This document shows, piece by piece, positions 10,701 through 20,945 of a stretch of 64,000 nucleotides of DNA (positions within the stretch are counted from its first letter, which is position 1; each line of letters begins with the position of its first letter). The position numbers were made by a program, and so were the translations under genes. The DNA comes from an uncultured Pelagibacteraceae bacterium. Its GTDB lineage: Bacteria > Pseudomonadota > Alphaproteobacteria > Pelagibacterales > Pelagibacteraceae. The notes under the pieces are model-generated. The model was not told the origin of the DNA. It made no database searches and worked only from the letters and a program-made list of their open reading frames with translations. The stretch spans positions 1-64,000 of the forward strand of contig CABYFA010000002.1 of the NCBI GenBank assembly GCA_902518155.1. The letters run 5' to 3'.

Positions 10701-11035
10701 TGAATCCTATAATTAAATTAAGTGAAAATGCAGCAAACAGAATTAAAGAAATCATGTCTAGTGCCGAAAAAGATGCTTTAGGAGTGAGAGTTTCAATTAA
10801 ATCTGGAGGATGCGCAGGCATGTCATATGTAATGGAATATTCTAAAGAACTTAACCCGAATGATGAGGTAATTGAGGATAAGGGAGTTAAGGTTTTTATA
10901 GATTCTGCTGCAGTGATGTATTTATTAGGTACTGAAATGGATTACAAAAAAGAGGATTTTTCTTCAACTTTTGTGTTCAATAATCCTAATGAAACAGAGA
11001 GATGTGGTTGCGGGGAGTCCTTTAAAATAGAATAA
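10700..11035 (+). CDS. A-type (HesB/IscA/SufA) Fe-S carrier
   Basis: KSGGCAGMSYVMEY and C-terminal CGCGESF motif. Confidence 0.92.
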   Translation: MNPIIKLSENAANRIKEIMSSAEKDALGVRVSIKSGGCAGMSYVMEYSKELNPNDEVIEDKGVKVFIDSAAVMYLLGTEMDYKKEDFSSTFVFNNPNETERCGCGESFKIE

Positions 11036-11101
11036 AATTTAGTATCCCATAAGTTGCATAGCTGTATTGCTTAAAATGCATATCTAGTATATAATTATTA
11101 C

Positions 11102-11272
11102 ATGAACGTTTTTGAATTTAGAAATTTATTAGCGTCTGAAGACAGAAAAGAAAAAAGAAAAAGCTTACAAAGATCTTTGATCAAATCTGTTGAAACAGGA
11201 GCTAACGGAACTCAAGATTACGTTGTTAAAAAAGGTCCTGGCAAAAACAAGATTGCCACTACTAGACAATAA
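11102..11272 (+). CDS. Small 56-aa hypothetical protein (not in ORF track)
   Basis: MNVFEFRNLLASEDRKEKRKSLQRSLIKSVETGANGTQDYVVKKGPGKNKIATTRQ*; preceded by TTGCTT...TATAAT-like promoter. Confidence 0.6.
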   Translation: MNVFEFRNLLASEDRKEKRKSLQRSLIKSVETGANGTQDYVVKKGPGKNKIATTRQ

Positions 11273-11275
11273 TTT

Positions 11276-12682
11276 TTAACAACTATAATACATGTCGAAC
11301 TCTATTGGGTGTGGTGTGTGTTCGAAATTATGTATTTCCTCAAATTTTAAAGCAATGTAAGCATCTATCTGATCATCAGTGAATACGTTACCTTGTTTTA
11401 AAAAATCTCTGTCCTTATCCAAACTTTCCATTGCTTCTCTTAATGAGCCACAAACAGTAGGTATTTTTTTAACTTCATTTTCAGATAAAGCATAAAGATC
11501 TTTATCGAAAGATTTACCTGGATCAATTTTATTTTTAATACCATCTAGTCCAGCCATAAGCATTGCTGCAAAAGTTAAGTATGGGTTTCCAGCTGCATCG
11601 CCAAATCTAATTTCACATCTCGCAGCTTTTTTACTTAGAGTGATAGGGATCCTACATGAAGCTGATCTGTTTCTCGCTGAGTACGCTAATAATACTGGGG
11701 CTTCAAATCCCGGGATCAATCTTTTGTAACTATTGGTTGTTGCGTTTGAAAAAGCGTTTATAGCTTTTGCATGTTTTAAAATTCCACCAATATAGTGTAA
11801 AGCTAAATCGGATAAGCCAGCATATTTATCTCCTGAAAATAATGCTGTATTTCCTTTCCAAATTGATTGGTGCACGTGCATACCTGATCCATTATCACCT
11901 TTTACTGGTTTAGGCATAAAAGTTGCAGTTTTTCCAAATGAATGTGAAACCATGTGTACTGCATACTTATATAATTGCAAGTTATCTGCTTGATCAACTA
12001 AAGTTCCAAAATACATTCCAAGTTCATGCTGACTTGGAGCAACTTCATGGTGATGTTTCTCAACTTTAATACCCATGTCTTTCATTGCTTTTAAATACTC
12101 ACTTCTCATATCTTGTGCACTATCAACAGGAGGAACAGGGAAGTAACCACCTTTGATACCAGGTCTGTGTCCCATATTTCCGTTTTCATATTTTTTTCCA
12201 GTGTTGTAAGGGCCTTCAGTACTATCAATTTTGAAGCCAGTTTCATTCATGTCATTTTTAAATCTTACATCATCGAATACAAAAAATTCAGCTTCTGGAC
12301 CAAAAAATGCTTTGTCACCAATTCCAGATTTTTTTAAATATGCCTCTGCTTTTTTTGCTGTTCCTCGAGGATCTCTTTCGTAAGGATCTTTTTTTATTGC
12401 ATCCAAAATATCACAAAAAATGTTTAATGTATTATGAGACGTAAACGGATCAACTACAGTTCTGCTTAAATCAGGCTTTAAAATCATGTCAGATTCATTA
12501 ATAGCTTTCCAACCTGCAATTGAGGAGCCATCAAAGAAAATTCCATCGTTTAACATATCTTCGTCAACTACCTTAGTGTCCATTGTAACGTGTTGAAGTT
12601 TACCTCTAGGGTCAGTAAATCTTAGATCAACGTAATCGATCTCTTTGTCTTTAATAACTTTTAATACATTTTTCGCACTCAT
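11276..12682 (-). CDS. glnA: Glutamine synthetase type I
   Basis: [67 protein letters not shown]; truncated-looking adenylylation region retained ([13 protein letters not shown]). Confidence 0.96.
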   Translation of the reverse strand: MSAKNVLKVIKDKEIDYVDLRFTDPRGKLQHVTMDTKVVDEDMLNDGIFFDGSSIAGWKAINESDMILKPDLSRTVVDPFTSHNTLNIFCDILDAIKKDPYERDPRGTAKKAEAYLKKSGIGDKAFFGPEAEFFVFDDVRFKNDMNETGFKIDSTEGPYNTGKKYENGNMGHRPGIKGGYFPVPPVDSAQDMRSEYLKAMKDMGIKVEKHHHEVAPSQHELGMYFGTLVDQADNLQLYKYAVHMVSHSFGKTATFMPKPVKGDNGSGMHVHQSIWKGNTALFSGDKYAGLSDLALHYIGGILKHAKAINAFSNATTNSYKRLIPGFEAPVLLAYSARNRSASCRIPITLSKKAARCEIRFGDAAGNPYLTFAAMLMAGLDGIKNKIDPGKSFDKDLYALSENEVKKIPTVCGSLREAMESLDKDRDFLKQGNVFTDDQIDAYIALKFEEIHNFEHTPHPIEFDMYYSC

Positions 12683-12754
12683 TATATCTCCTCTGTAATC
12701 TTGTGGGTTGTGATACCAAATAAAGACTGATAAATAATCCTCTTTTACTTAATA

Positions 12755-12781
12755 ACACCTATGCATTTTTAACATAAGTGT
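12755..12781. promoter_or_regulatory. Inverted repeat in divergent glnA / ybaK-like intergenic region
   Basis: ACACCTATGcatttttaaCATAAGTGT, 8 of 9 arm bases pair. Confidence 0.4.
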
Positions 12782-12823
12782 ATATTGAAAAGACTAAGAA
12801 TACTAACAATTCAGAGTTGAATA

Positions 12824-13303
12824 ATGACATTACTTGATAAAGAACCAGTTCGAAGAGTTGGAAGAATTATTAGAGAATTCGACCAAAATTTAAGTGTTAG
12901 TGTTTTAGAAACATCAGCTAGAACTGCTTTAGAAGCCGCATCTTCTTTAGGATGTGAGGTAGGAGCAATTGTAAAAAGCTTACTTTTTAAGACAGATAAT
13001 AAGTTTACTTTATTTTTGGTTGCTGGAGATAAGAAAGCTTCACTAAGAAAAATTAAGAAAAATATTAAATTTGATGATGTTTCTATGGCTACTGCTGAAG
13101 ATGTAAAAAACATTACTGGTTATACTATTGGCGGTGTTTCACCAGTAGGCCATTTAGAAAATGTTGATATTTACATAGATAATTCGTTACATAGGTTTGA
13201 TTTTTTATTTGCTGCTGCAGGTCATCCAAATTGTATATTTAAAATCAATTTCTTAGATTTAAAGAAAATTACAAAAGGAAAAATTGAAGATATTACTGAA
13301 TGA
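12824..13303 (+). CDS. YbaK/EbsC-family aminoacyl-tRNA deacylase
   Basis: IVKSLLFKTDNKFTLFLVAGDKKAS, TGYTIGGVSPVGH. Confidence 0.88.
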   Translation: MTLLDKEPVRRVGRIIREFDQNLSVSVLETSARTALEAASSLGCEVGAIVKSLLFKTDNKFTLFLVAGDKKASLRKIKKNIKFDDVSMATAEDVKNITGYTIGGVSPVGHLENVDIYIDNSLHRFDFLFAAAGHPNCIFKINFLDLKKITKGKIEDITE

Positions 13304-14199
13304 GACAACCAAAACTATTAGATTATCTTTTATTAATTTTGTTGGCCTTAATATGGGCATCAGCTTTTTTTAATATCAAAATTGCAACATATTCATTTGG
13401 ACCAATTACCATTGCATTTTTAAGAGTGTTTTTTGGAGCAATACCAGTTTTGTTACTTTGTTATTATAAAAAGATAGAGATCGAAGCTTTTTCAAAAGAT
13501 TGGTATTGGTTTGCAATGATAGGATTTATAAATTTAGTAGCTCCCTTTTTTTTAATTGCGTACGGAGTACAATCAGTTCAAAGTAATTTGGCTGCGATAT
13601 TGATGTCAACTACTCCACTAAGTTCAACTGTGCTAGGTCATTTTTATACAAAAAATGAGAAATTTAATTTTATCAAAACAATAGGAATCTTAATTGGTTT
13701 TTCTGGAATACTTTACTTATTTTCTGATAATATTTTGATTAATGAAAATAATTTTTTTTCCGCAATACTTATTCTATTAGGCTCAACTTGTTATGTAATA
13801 GGTGGTGTTCTTACCCTAAAAATTAGTAAGAAAAAAAATGAAAATGTAACTGGCTCAATACTAGTTTGGGCAGTTTTGATTTTGATACCTATTGTAAGTA
13901 TTGTTGAACAACCATGGATTGTCTCGCCAAGGTTAGATTCTACAATATCTGTGATATACCTTGGCTTAGTTTCTACTGGAATTGCATGGTTATTGAGATT
14001 TAGAATTTTAGTTAATAATGGACTGATATTTCAGTCACAAGTTTCATATTTAATCCCAATTTTCGGAACTATTTTGAGTTATATTTTCCTAAAGGAATTG
14101 ATCACTTTCAAAGTTTTGATATCACTCATTGCAGTATCAGTAGGAATTTATTTTGTGAGAAAAGCAGACAATAAAATTAGTAAAATAAAGCTCGATTAA
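13300..14199 (+). CDS. EamA/DMT superfamily transporter
   Basis: About 10 TM segments, LALIWASAFFNIKIA, paired EamA repeats. Confidence 0.88.
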   Translation: MRQPKLLDYLLLILLALIWASAFFNIKIATYSFGPITIAFLRVFFGAIPVLLLCYYKKIEIEAFSKDWYWFAMIGFINLVAPFFLIAYGVQSVQSNLAAILMSTTPLSSTVLGHFYTKNEKFNFIKTIGILIGFSGILYLFSDNILINENNFFSAILILLGSTCYVIGGVLTLKISKKKNENVTGSILVWAVLILIPIVSIVEQPWIVSPRLDSTISVIYLGLVSTGIAWLLRFRILVNNGLIFQSQVSYLIPIFGTILSYIFLKELITFKVLISLIAVSVGIYFVRKADNKISKIKLD

Positions 14200-14291
14200 T
14201 ACAATTCTTAGTTGAAAACATTATTGACCCATTTACATCATTCCCAAAAAGGTCTTTAATTAATTTATATAAATAACAAGAGGAGAAAAAA

Positions 14292-15836
14292 ATGAGTGCA
14301 GAAGCAATGAAAGTGTCATCTGTATTAGATACTTCTCATTTAAAGGTTAAATTTCCGTTCAAAGCAAAATATGGAAACTACATTAATGGAAAATTTGTAG
14401 AACCAAAATCAGGCAAGTATTTTGATAATGTTAGCCCGATCTCAAATGAGAAAATCTGTTCAGTTGCACGATCAGACGAAAAAGACGTAGAAGCAGCATT
14501 AGATGCAGCTCACGCAGCTTTCCCTGAGTGGGGAAAAACAGATATCACTACGCGATCAAATATATTGTACAAAATCGCTGATGTGTTGGAAAAAAATCTA
14601 AATTTATTGGCTACAGCTGAATGTTTAGATAATGGAAAACCAATAAGAGAGTGTATGGCAGCAGATTTACCTTTGGTTATTGATCATTGGAGATATTTTG
14701 CTGGTGTGATTAGAGCAGAAGAAGGTTCAATAGCTGAAATAGCAAATAATCAATACTCATACAATTTTCATGAACCATTAGGTGTAGTTGGTCAGATAGT
14801 TCCGTGGAATTTCCCATTATTAATGGCGACATGGAAATTAGCTCCAGCTCTAGCAGCAGGAAATTGCTCAGTTTTAAAACCTGCAGAGCAAACGCCTGCA
14901 TCGATTATGGTTATGATGGAACTGATTGGAGATTTATTACCTCCAGGAGTTGTTAACATTGTTAGTGGTTTTGGATTAGAAGCAGGTAAGCCTTTAGCAT
15001 CATCAAAAAGAGTTGCTAAAGTTGCATTTACTGGTGAAACTACAACAGGAAGATTGATTATGCAGTATGCTGCACAAAACATAATTCCAATTACTTTGGA
15101 GTTAGGTGGAAAATCTCCAAACATTTTCTTTGAAGATATCATGGATAAGGATGATGATTTCTTTGATAAATGTATTGAAGGTTTTGTAATGTTCAATCTA
15201 AACCAAGGTGAGGTTTGTACTTGTCCAAGTAGAGCTTTAGTTCAGGAGTCGATCTATGATAAATTCATGGAAAGAGCTATAGCTAGAACAAAAGCTGTTG
15301 TTCAAGACAATCCTTTGAAAATGGAAACCATGATTGGAGCACAGGCATCAGTAGAGCAGATGGAAAAGATTAAATCTTATCTTGAGCTTGGAAAAAAAGA
15401 AGGTGCTAAAGTTCTAACTGGTGGAAGTGTTGCTAAACTTAACAGCGGATTGGAAAAAGGTAATTATATTCAGCCAACTGTTTTTGAGGCAAAAAATGAC
15501 ATGCGAATTTCTCAAGAAGAGATCTTCGGACCGGTTGTATCTGTGATTAAATTTAAAGATGAAGCAGAGGCATTGAAAATTGCTAATGATACTCTTTATG
15601 GTTTAGGAGCAGCTGTATGGACTAGAAATGGTAATATAGCTCACAGAATGGGTAGAGCGATACAAGCAGGAATAGTATGGACTAATTGTTATCATGCTTA
15701 CCCAGCGCACTCGCCATTTGGTGGATACAAACAATCTGGAGTTGGTAGAGAAACTCACAAAATGATGCTTAATCATTACAGACAGAATAAGAATCTTCAT
15801 GTTTCTTATGCTGAGAAAAAATTAGGCTTCTTTTAA
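14292..15836 (+). CDS. NAD-dependent aldehyde dehydrogenase
   Basis: [55 protein letters not shown] active-site Cys. RBS AGAGGAG upstream. Confidence 0.93.
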   Translation: MSAEAMKVSSVLDTSHLKVKFPFKAKYGNYINGKFVEPKSGKYFDNVSPISNEKICSVARSDEKDVEAALDAAHAAFPEWGKTDITTRSNILYKIADVLEKNLNLLATAECLDNGKPIRECMAADLPLVIDHWRYFAGVIRAEEGSIAEIANNQYSYNFHEPLGVVGQIVPWNFPLLMATWKLAPALAAGNCSVLKPAEQTPASIMVMMELIGDLLPPGVVNIVSGFGLEAGKPLASSKRVAKVAFTGETTTGRLIMQYAAQNIIPITLELGGKSPNIFFEDIMDKDDDFFDKCIEGFVMFNLNQGEVCTCPSRALVQESIYDKFMERAIARTKAVVQDNPLKMETMIGAQASVEQMEKIKSYLELGKKEGAKVLTGGSVAKLNSGLEKGNYIQPTVFEAKNDMRISQEEIFGPVVSVIKFKDEAEALKIANDTLYGLGAAVWTRNGNIAHRMGRAIQAGIVWTNCYHAYPAHSPFGGYKQSGVGRETHKMMLNHYRQNKNLHVSYAEKKLGFF

Positions 15837-15870
15837 TCAAATAATATATACTGGTCCATGATTCGATATC

Positions 15871-16242
15871 ATGGGCCAGAGAAAAAACATGAAAGTATCT
15901 GCAACACATTCGGCACTTAGTTTATTATCTGAACTTAAAGAAAAATATGGTGAAAAATTAATGTTTCATCAATCAGGTGGATGTTGTGATGGGAGTGCTC
16001 CTATGTGTTTCCAAGAGGGTGAATTTCCATTGGGAGACAATGATATTAAACTTGGAGAAATAGGTGGTGTTCCATTTTATATGAATGGTGATCAGTATGA
16101 AAAATGGAAACATACTGATCTTACGATAGATGCCGTAAAAGGAATTGGTGGAATGTTTTCATTAGATAATGGAACTGGAAGAAGATTTTTAACTAAATCT
16201 GAAATATGTCTCGTAGTGGATAACGATAATCCAAATCATTAA
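15871..16242 (+). CDS. DUF779 family protein
   Basis: MFHQSGGCCDGSAPMCFQEGEF; immediately follows an ALDH gene, a common arrangement. Confidence 0.85.
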   Translation: MGQRKNMKVSATHSALSLLSELKEKYGEKLMFHQSGGCCDGSAPMCFQEGEFPLGDNDIKLGEIGGVPFYMNGDQYEKWKHTDLTIDAVKGIGGMFSLDNGTGRRFLTKSEICLVVDNDNPNH

Positions 16243-16265
16243 ATAATCTTAAAATTTAAACTAAA

Positions 16266-16739
16266 ATGGCTATTTATCTTAGTTCCCAAAAAATAATTAA
16301 AGAATGGATTGATTATAATAATCACATGAATGTTTCTTACTATCTTTTAATTTTTGATAAGTATGGTGCAGATACGTTAAATAATTTTTTTAAAATGGGA
16401 GAACATTCAGCAAAAACAACAGGTAAAAGCACTATGATTGTTGAGTCAAATATTACTTATAATCAAGAATTAAAAGTTGACGATGAAGTAGATATTAATT
16501 TAATTTTTTTCGATCATGATAAAAAAAGACTTCAATATAAAATGGAGATGATCCATAAGGAGAAAAAATATTTAGCATCGACCATCGAAATCTTAGCTTT
16601 ATATGTTGATTTAAATACAAGAAAAGTTTCTGAATTTGAGGCTGAAAAAGTCAAAATAATGGACGATTATATAAAAAAAAACTCTTCAAATTTTAAAAGT
16701 GAAAATTTGAAATTCTCAAATAAATTAAAAAAAAATTAA
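16266..16739 (+). CDS. Hotdog-fold acyl-CoA thioesterase-like protein
   Basis: EWIDYNNHMNVSYYLLIFDKYGAD (4HBT-like). Confidence 0.75.
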   Translation: MAIYLSSQKIIKEWIDYNNHMNVSYYLLIFDKYGADTLNNFFKMGEHSAKTTGKSTMIVESNITYNQELKVDDEVDINLIFFDHDKKRLQYKMEMIHKEKKYLASTIEILALYVDLNTRKVSEFEAEKVKIMDDYIKKNSSNFKSENLKFSNKLKKN

Positions 16740-16772
16740 TATAACTTCCAGTCCGCTACTAGAAGTTATATA
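16739..16772. terminator. Hairpin between convergent genes (likely bidirectional terminator)
   Basis: ATATAACTTC...GAAGTTATAT stem between 16739 and 16778. Confidence 0.6.
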
Positions 16773-16777
16773 TTAAA

Positions 16778-17095
16778 TTACTGACCGGGTGCTTTATAAC
16801 CAATTTTACTTGCTTTTGATGTAGCTTTAGTAAAATCAATAGCCTCTAACATTGTTAAGTTTTTAACTGCACCAGATCCCTCAACAACTAATTTAATTGC
16901 TGCAAAATCATCAAAACTTGGCATTTCTGCTACAACCACAAAATCATATGAACCTCTTACAATATCCATGCTATGCATAGTTCCGCCCATTGCTTTTGTT
17001 AATTGTTCCACTACAGCTTTTCTATCACTTGTTGGATCTTTTAAAAATCCTTGAAAAGCTTTTTCAGTGTAGTTTCCCATTATATATGCTTTCAT
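16778..17095 (-). CDS. GYD-domain protein
   Basis: MGGTMHSMDIVRGSYDFVVVAEMPSFDDFAAIKLVVEGSGAVKNLTMLEA. Confidence 0.8.
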   Translation of the reverse strand: MKAYIMGNYTEKAFQGFLKDPTSDRKAVVEQLTKAMGGTMHSMDIVRGSYDFVVVAEMPSFDDFAAIKLVVEGSGAVKNLTMLEAIDFTKATSKASKIGYKAPGQ

Positions 17096-17197
17096 ATAAA
17101 CTCCTTTTTTATGTTGTTAGAGTATCATCTAAACTTGTAAAATTAATGTGTAAAAATTACATAGTAGACACAACCTGCAGTAATGTTAGATTAAATG

Positions 17198-18640
17198 ATG
17201 TACGAAAAATTTGGTCAATTCATTGATGGAAAATGGTGTCAATCCTCTGACAAATCTACATACGAAGTAATTAATCCAGCTAATGAGGAAACTTTAGGTC
17301 ACGCATCTAAAGCTACATCAAAAGATGTTGATAGAGCATTAAAATCTGCTGAAAAAGGTTTGCAGGTTTGGAAAAAAACACCTCCTTGGCAAAGGTCATA
17401 TATCATAAGACGTATTGCCGATAAGATAAGAGAGAAAGAAGATGTTTTAGCGAAATGGATGACATTAGAAGTTGGCAAACCTTTTGTAGAAGCTAAGGGT
17501 GAGGTAAATGGAGCAGCAGATATTTTTGAGTGGAACGCAGAAGAAACTAAAAGAATTTACGGTCAAACAGTTGAAAGTAGATTTGAAGATACTAGAGTAC
17601 ATGTTTATTACCAACCAGTAGGTGTTGTAGCTGCATTATCTCCTTGGAATTTTCCAGCAGTTCTGTCTGCAAGAAAAATTTCTACAGCTTTAGCAGCTGG
17701 TTGTTCCGTAATAATTAAACCAGATGTGATAACTCCAGGAGTTGTAATGGAAATGGTAAATATTTGTAGTGAATGTGGTGTGCCACCAGGTGTAGTAAAT
17801 CTTTTATCAGGAGATCCTCCTAGTATCGCTCAACAATTAATAGCATCTGATATTATAAAAAAGATTTCAATAACTGGCTCATCAAGAGTTGGAAAATTAA
17901 TTTTAAAACAAGCAGCTGATAAAGTTCAGAGAGTGACAATGGAGTTAAGTGGTCATTCTCCATTTATAGTTTTTGATGATGCTGATATTAAAAAAGCTAC
18001 AGATATGGCAATCGCAGCAAAATTCAGAAATAATGGTCAAGTTTGTATATCGCCAAATAGATTTTATATTCAAGAGAGTAAAAAAGATGAGTTTGTAAAT
18101 TTGTTTGTTGAAAAAACTAAAAAACTTAAAATTGGTAATGGAATGGATCCATCTACACAATTAGGCCCATTAACAACTAAGAAAAGATTAAATGAAATTG
18201 AGGAACTGGTTGAAAAAACTAAGCAAGAAGGTGCAAAAGTTTTATTAGGAGGAAAAAAACCAGCTGGATTTAATAAAGGTTTTTTTTATGAGCCAACTGT
18301 CTTTGATCATGTCAAAGACGATTTTACAATAATGAAACAAGAACCATTTGGACCACTTGTACCCATGTTATCTTTTAAATCTTTTGATGAAGTTATAGAA
18401 AGAGCAAATAATCACGAGCTAGGTCTTTCAAGTTATATTTGCACAAATTCAATGGAAAAAGCACATAAAGCATCTGAATTAATGGAAACAGGAACAGTTG
18501 CAGTTAATACTCCCCTAGTTGCAATTGCAGAAGCTCCTTTTGGTGGTATAAAACAAGCTGGCTATGGTAGGGAAGGTGGATCAATGGCTATTAAAGATTA
18601 TTTAAATGTAAAATATACTCATTTGGGTTTAAAAGGTTAG
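17198..18640 (+). CDS. Aldehyde dehydrogenase family protein
   Basis: FIDGKW, VAALSPWNFPAVLSARKISTALAAG, ITGSSRVGK, ELSGHSPFIVFDDAD, NNGQVCISPNR. Confidence 0.92.
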   Translation: MYEKFGQFIDGKWCQSSDKSTYEVINPANEETLGHASKATSKDVDRALKSAEKGLQVWKKTPPWQRSYIIRRIADKIREKEDVLAKWMTLEVGKPFVEAKGEVNGAADIFEWNAEETKRIYGQTVESRFEDTRVHVYYQPVGVVAALSPWNFPAVLSARKISTALAAGCSVIIKPDVITPGVVMEMVNICSECGVPPGVVNLLSGDPPSIAQQLIASDIIKKISITGSSRVGKLILKQAADKVQRVTMELSGHSPFIVFDDADIKKATDMAIAAKFRNNGQVCISPNRFYIQESKKDEFVNLFVEKTKKLKIGNGMDPSTQLGPLTTKKRLNEIEELVEKTKQEGAKVLLGGKKPAGFNKGFFYEPTVFDHVKDDFTIMKQEPFGPLVPMLSFKSFDEVIERANNHELGLSSYICTNSMEKAHKASELMETGTVAVNTPLVAIAEAPFGGIKQAGYGREGGSMAIKDYLNVKYTHLGLKG

Positions 18641-18644
18641 ACTT

Positions 18645-19493
18645 ATGAAATTATTACGAATAGGCGTAAAAGGAAAAGAGAAACCTGCAGTAATTGACGA
18701 TCAAAATAATTACAAAGACTTATCATCAGTTATTGAGGATTTTAATCCAAAAACTTTAAATTTTGAAAGTTTAAAAAAAATAAAAAACACAGATTTATCA
18801 AAGTTACCAACTATTGACTCAAATCAAAGAATAGGTGCGTGTGTCTCAAAACCTTCCAAGTTTATTGGAATAGGCTTAAACTTTAAAGATCATGCTGAGG
18901 AACAAAATTTACCAATTCCAAAAGAACCAATTATTTTTTCAAAGTTTACAAGTTGTATTACAGGACCAAATGATCCAATAGTTGTACCAAAAGGATCTAA
19001 TCATACTGATTGGGAAGTTGAAATTGGTTTTGTAATTGGAAAAAAAGCTATTAATGTCAGTATTGAAAACGCCTTAGATCATGTCCTTGGTTTTTTTCTA
19101 GTTAATGATGTGAGTGAAAGAGATTTTCAAAAAAATAGAGGTTTAACATGGGATAAAGGAAAGGGTTTTGATACTTTCGGTCCAATAGGCCCATTCATAG
19201 TTACTACAGATGAATTACCAGACTATCAAAATTTAGATATGTTTTTAGATGTAAATGGAAAAAGGATGCAAACTGGAAATACAAGTAAAATGATTTTTGA
19301 TATTAAAACTTTAGTTTCTTATATGAGTTCGTGTATGAGTTTACACCCAGGTGATATTTGTTGTACTGGGACACCCCCAGGTGTTGGAGAAAATATGAAA
19401 CCACCTCATTTTTTAAAAGGTGGAGAGGAAGTAGTTTTAGGTATAGATAAACTTGGTACTCAAAAACACCAGGTTGTTCCTTACAAGGAATAA
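18645..19493 (+). CDS. Fumarylacetoacetate hydrolase (FAH) family protein
   Basis: IGIGLNFKDHAEE, NDVSERDFQ, WDKGKGFDTFGPIGPFIVT, GDICCTGTPPGVG. Confidence 0.93.
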   Translation: MKLLRIGVKGKEKPAVIDDQNNYKDLSSVIEDFNPKTLNFESLKKIKNTDLSKLPTIDSNQRIGACVSKPSKFIGIGLNFKDHAEEQNLPIPKEPIIFSKFTSCITGPNDPIVVPKGSNHTDWEVEIGFVIGKKAINVSIENALDHVLGFFLVNDVSERDFQKNRGLTWDKGKGFDTFGPIGPFIVTTDELPDYQNLDMFLDVNGKRMQTGNTSKMIFDIKTLVSYMSSCMSLHPGDICCTGTPPGVGENMKPPHFLKGGEEVVLGIDKLGTQKHQVVPYKE

Positions 19494-19512
19494 TATAAAT
19501 TTTATTTATTAG

Positions 19513-20220
19513 ATGTTAGAGATATTTATTGCTTTAGGTGCGGGTTTGATTAGTTTTTTATCCCCATGTGTATTACCATTAATACCTGGTTATATCTCTT
19601 ATATTTCTGGCACTTCACTAAATGAATTAATAGAAAAGAAAAATATAAATTTAATTCCTATCATTCTTTTCACAATTGGTTTTTCAATTGTTTTTATTAT
19701 TTTTGGTGCCGCTTCAACTTTTTTAGGCCAAGTATTACTACAAAATTCAAATGAATTAAGAATTGGTGCTGGATTAGTTATCTGTATTTTATCTTTACAT
19801 TTAATTGGAATTATAAATTTAAAATTTTTGAATTATGAAAAAAGACTTCACACAAATAGTAACACTAATTTTTTTAGCCCAATATTAATCGGTATGGCTT
19901 TTGCTTTTGGTTGGACACCATGCATAGGCCCTATTCTTGGATCAATCTTAGCACTTGCCTCAACAGAAGAGAGTATCAATAGAGGTATAATACTTTTATC
20001 ATTTTATTCTTTAGGTCTTGCTTTACCATTTATTCTGTCAGGTTATTTAATTCAAAAATTTTTAATTTTTTCAAAAAATTTCAAAAAGAACATTAATTTA
20101 ATTTCAAAAATTGGTGGTGTAATATTATTAATTACCGGTATATTAATATTAACAAATCAATTACAAGCATTAGGTTATTATTTACTTAATATATTTCCTT
20201 TTTTGCAAAATTTTGGATGA
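19513..20220 (+). CDS. ccdA: Cytochrome c biogenesis protein CcdA
   Basis: GLISFLSPCVLPLIPGYISYISG, FAFGWTPCIGPILGSIL. Confidence 0.93.
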   Translation: MLEIFIALGAGLISFLSPCVLPLIPGYISYISGTSLNELIEKKNINLIPIILFTIGFSIVFIIFGAASTFLGQVLLQNSNELRIGAGLVICILSLHLIGIINLKFLNYEKRLHTNSNTNFFSPILIGMAFAFGWTPCIGPILGSILALASTEESINRGIILLSFYSLGLALPFILSGYLIQKFLIFSKNFKKNINLISKIGGVILLITGILILTNQLQALGYYLLNIFPFLQNFG

Positions 20221-20226
20221 TTGTTT

Positions 20227-20811
20227 ATGAAGATTTATCAAATTGACTCAAGCGCTAGAAAAGAGGGTTCGACCTCAAGAGCTTTAGCGAAAAAGTTACT
20301 TGAAAAAATAAAAAAACCTGAAGATGAAGTTATTTATAGAGATTTAAATGAAGAGATGGTTTTTGTGAGTGGTTTAACAGAATCTGGAATGAATATTGAT
20401 GAAAAAGATCAAAATGAAAATCACAAAAAAATGTTTGAGCTCTCTAATCAACTTGTAAAAGAACTTAAAGAGAGTGATATTTTAATTATTTCAGCACCAA
20501 TTTATAATTATGGTCCTCCTGCAACTTTAAAAGCTTGGTCGGATTTGGCCGCAAGAATTGGAGAAACATTTAAATTTAAACCTAATGGCAGAAGAGAAGG
20601 TTTGTTAAAAAATAAAAAAGCTTATTTAGTAATTACATCAGGAGGTACTAAGTTAAATAGTAATGAAGACTTTTTAACTCCTTGGTTGAAATTTATTTTA
20701 AATTTCTTTGGTATAGAAAAAGTTGAGACAATCAGTGCGGATCAAATGGCTCTAGATTATGAAAAATCAATTAAAGATGCTCACGCACAAATTGATAAAA
20801 TAAAATTATAA
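20227..20811 (+). CDS. azoR: FMN-dependent NADH:quinone/azo reductase (AzoR family)
   Basis: IDSSARKEGSTSRALAKK, APIYNYGPPATLKAWSDLAARIGETFKF. Confidence 0.85.
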   Translation: MKIYQIDSSARKEGSTSRALAKKLLEKIKKPEDEVIYRDLNEEMVFVSGLTESGMNIDEKDQNENHKKMFELSNQLVKELKESDILIISAPIYNYGPPATLKAWSDLAARIGETFKFKPNGRREGLLKNKKAYLVITSGGTKLNSNEDFLTPWLKFILNFFGIEKVETISADQMALDYEKSIKDAHAQIDKIKL

Positions 20812-20877
20812 TTAATTTAATTTAACTTCGAAATTTTGATTTGTTCTTTTCTTAATCAATAAAATAAATTAATATAC

Positions 20878-20943
20878 TTATAGGGGTGTCTTAACAGACT
20901 GAGATTAAACCCTATGAACCTGTCCGGTAATTCAGAAAGGGAA
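20878..20943 (+). ncRNA. TPP (THI element) riboswitch
   Basis: AGGGGTGTC..ACAGACTGAGATTAAACCCTATGAACCTGTCCGGTAATTCAGAAAGGGA; matches conserved CUGAGA, ACCC, GAACCUG and GGUAAU blocks. The 3' AAAGGGA abuts the downstream start codon. Confidence 0.93.
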
Positions 20944-20945
20944 CA

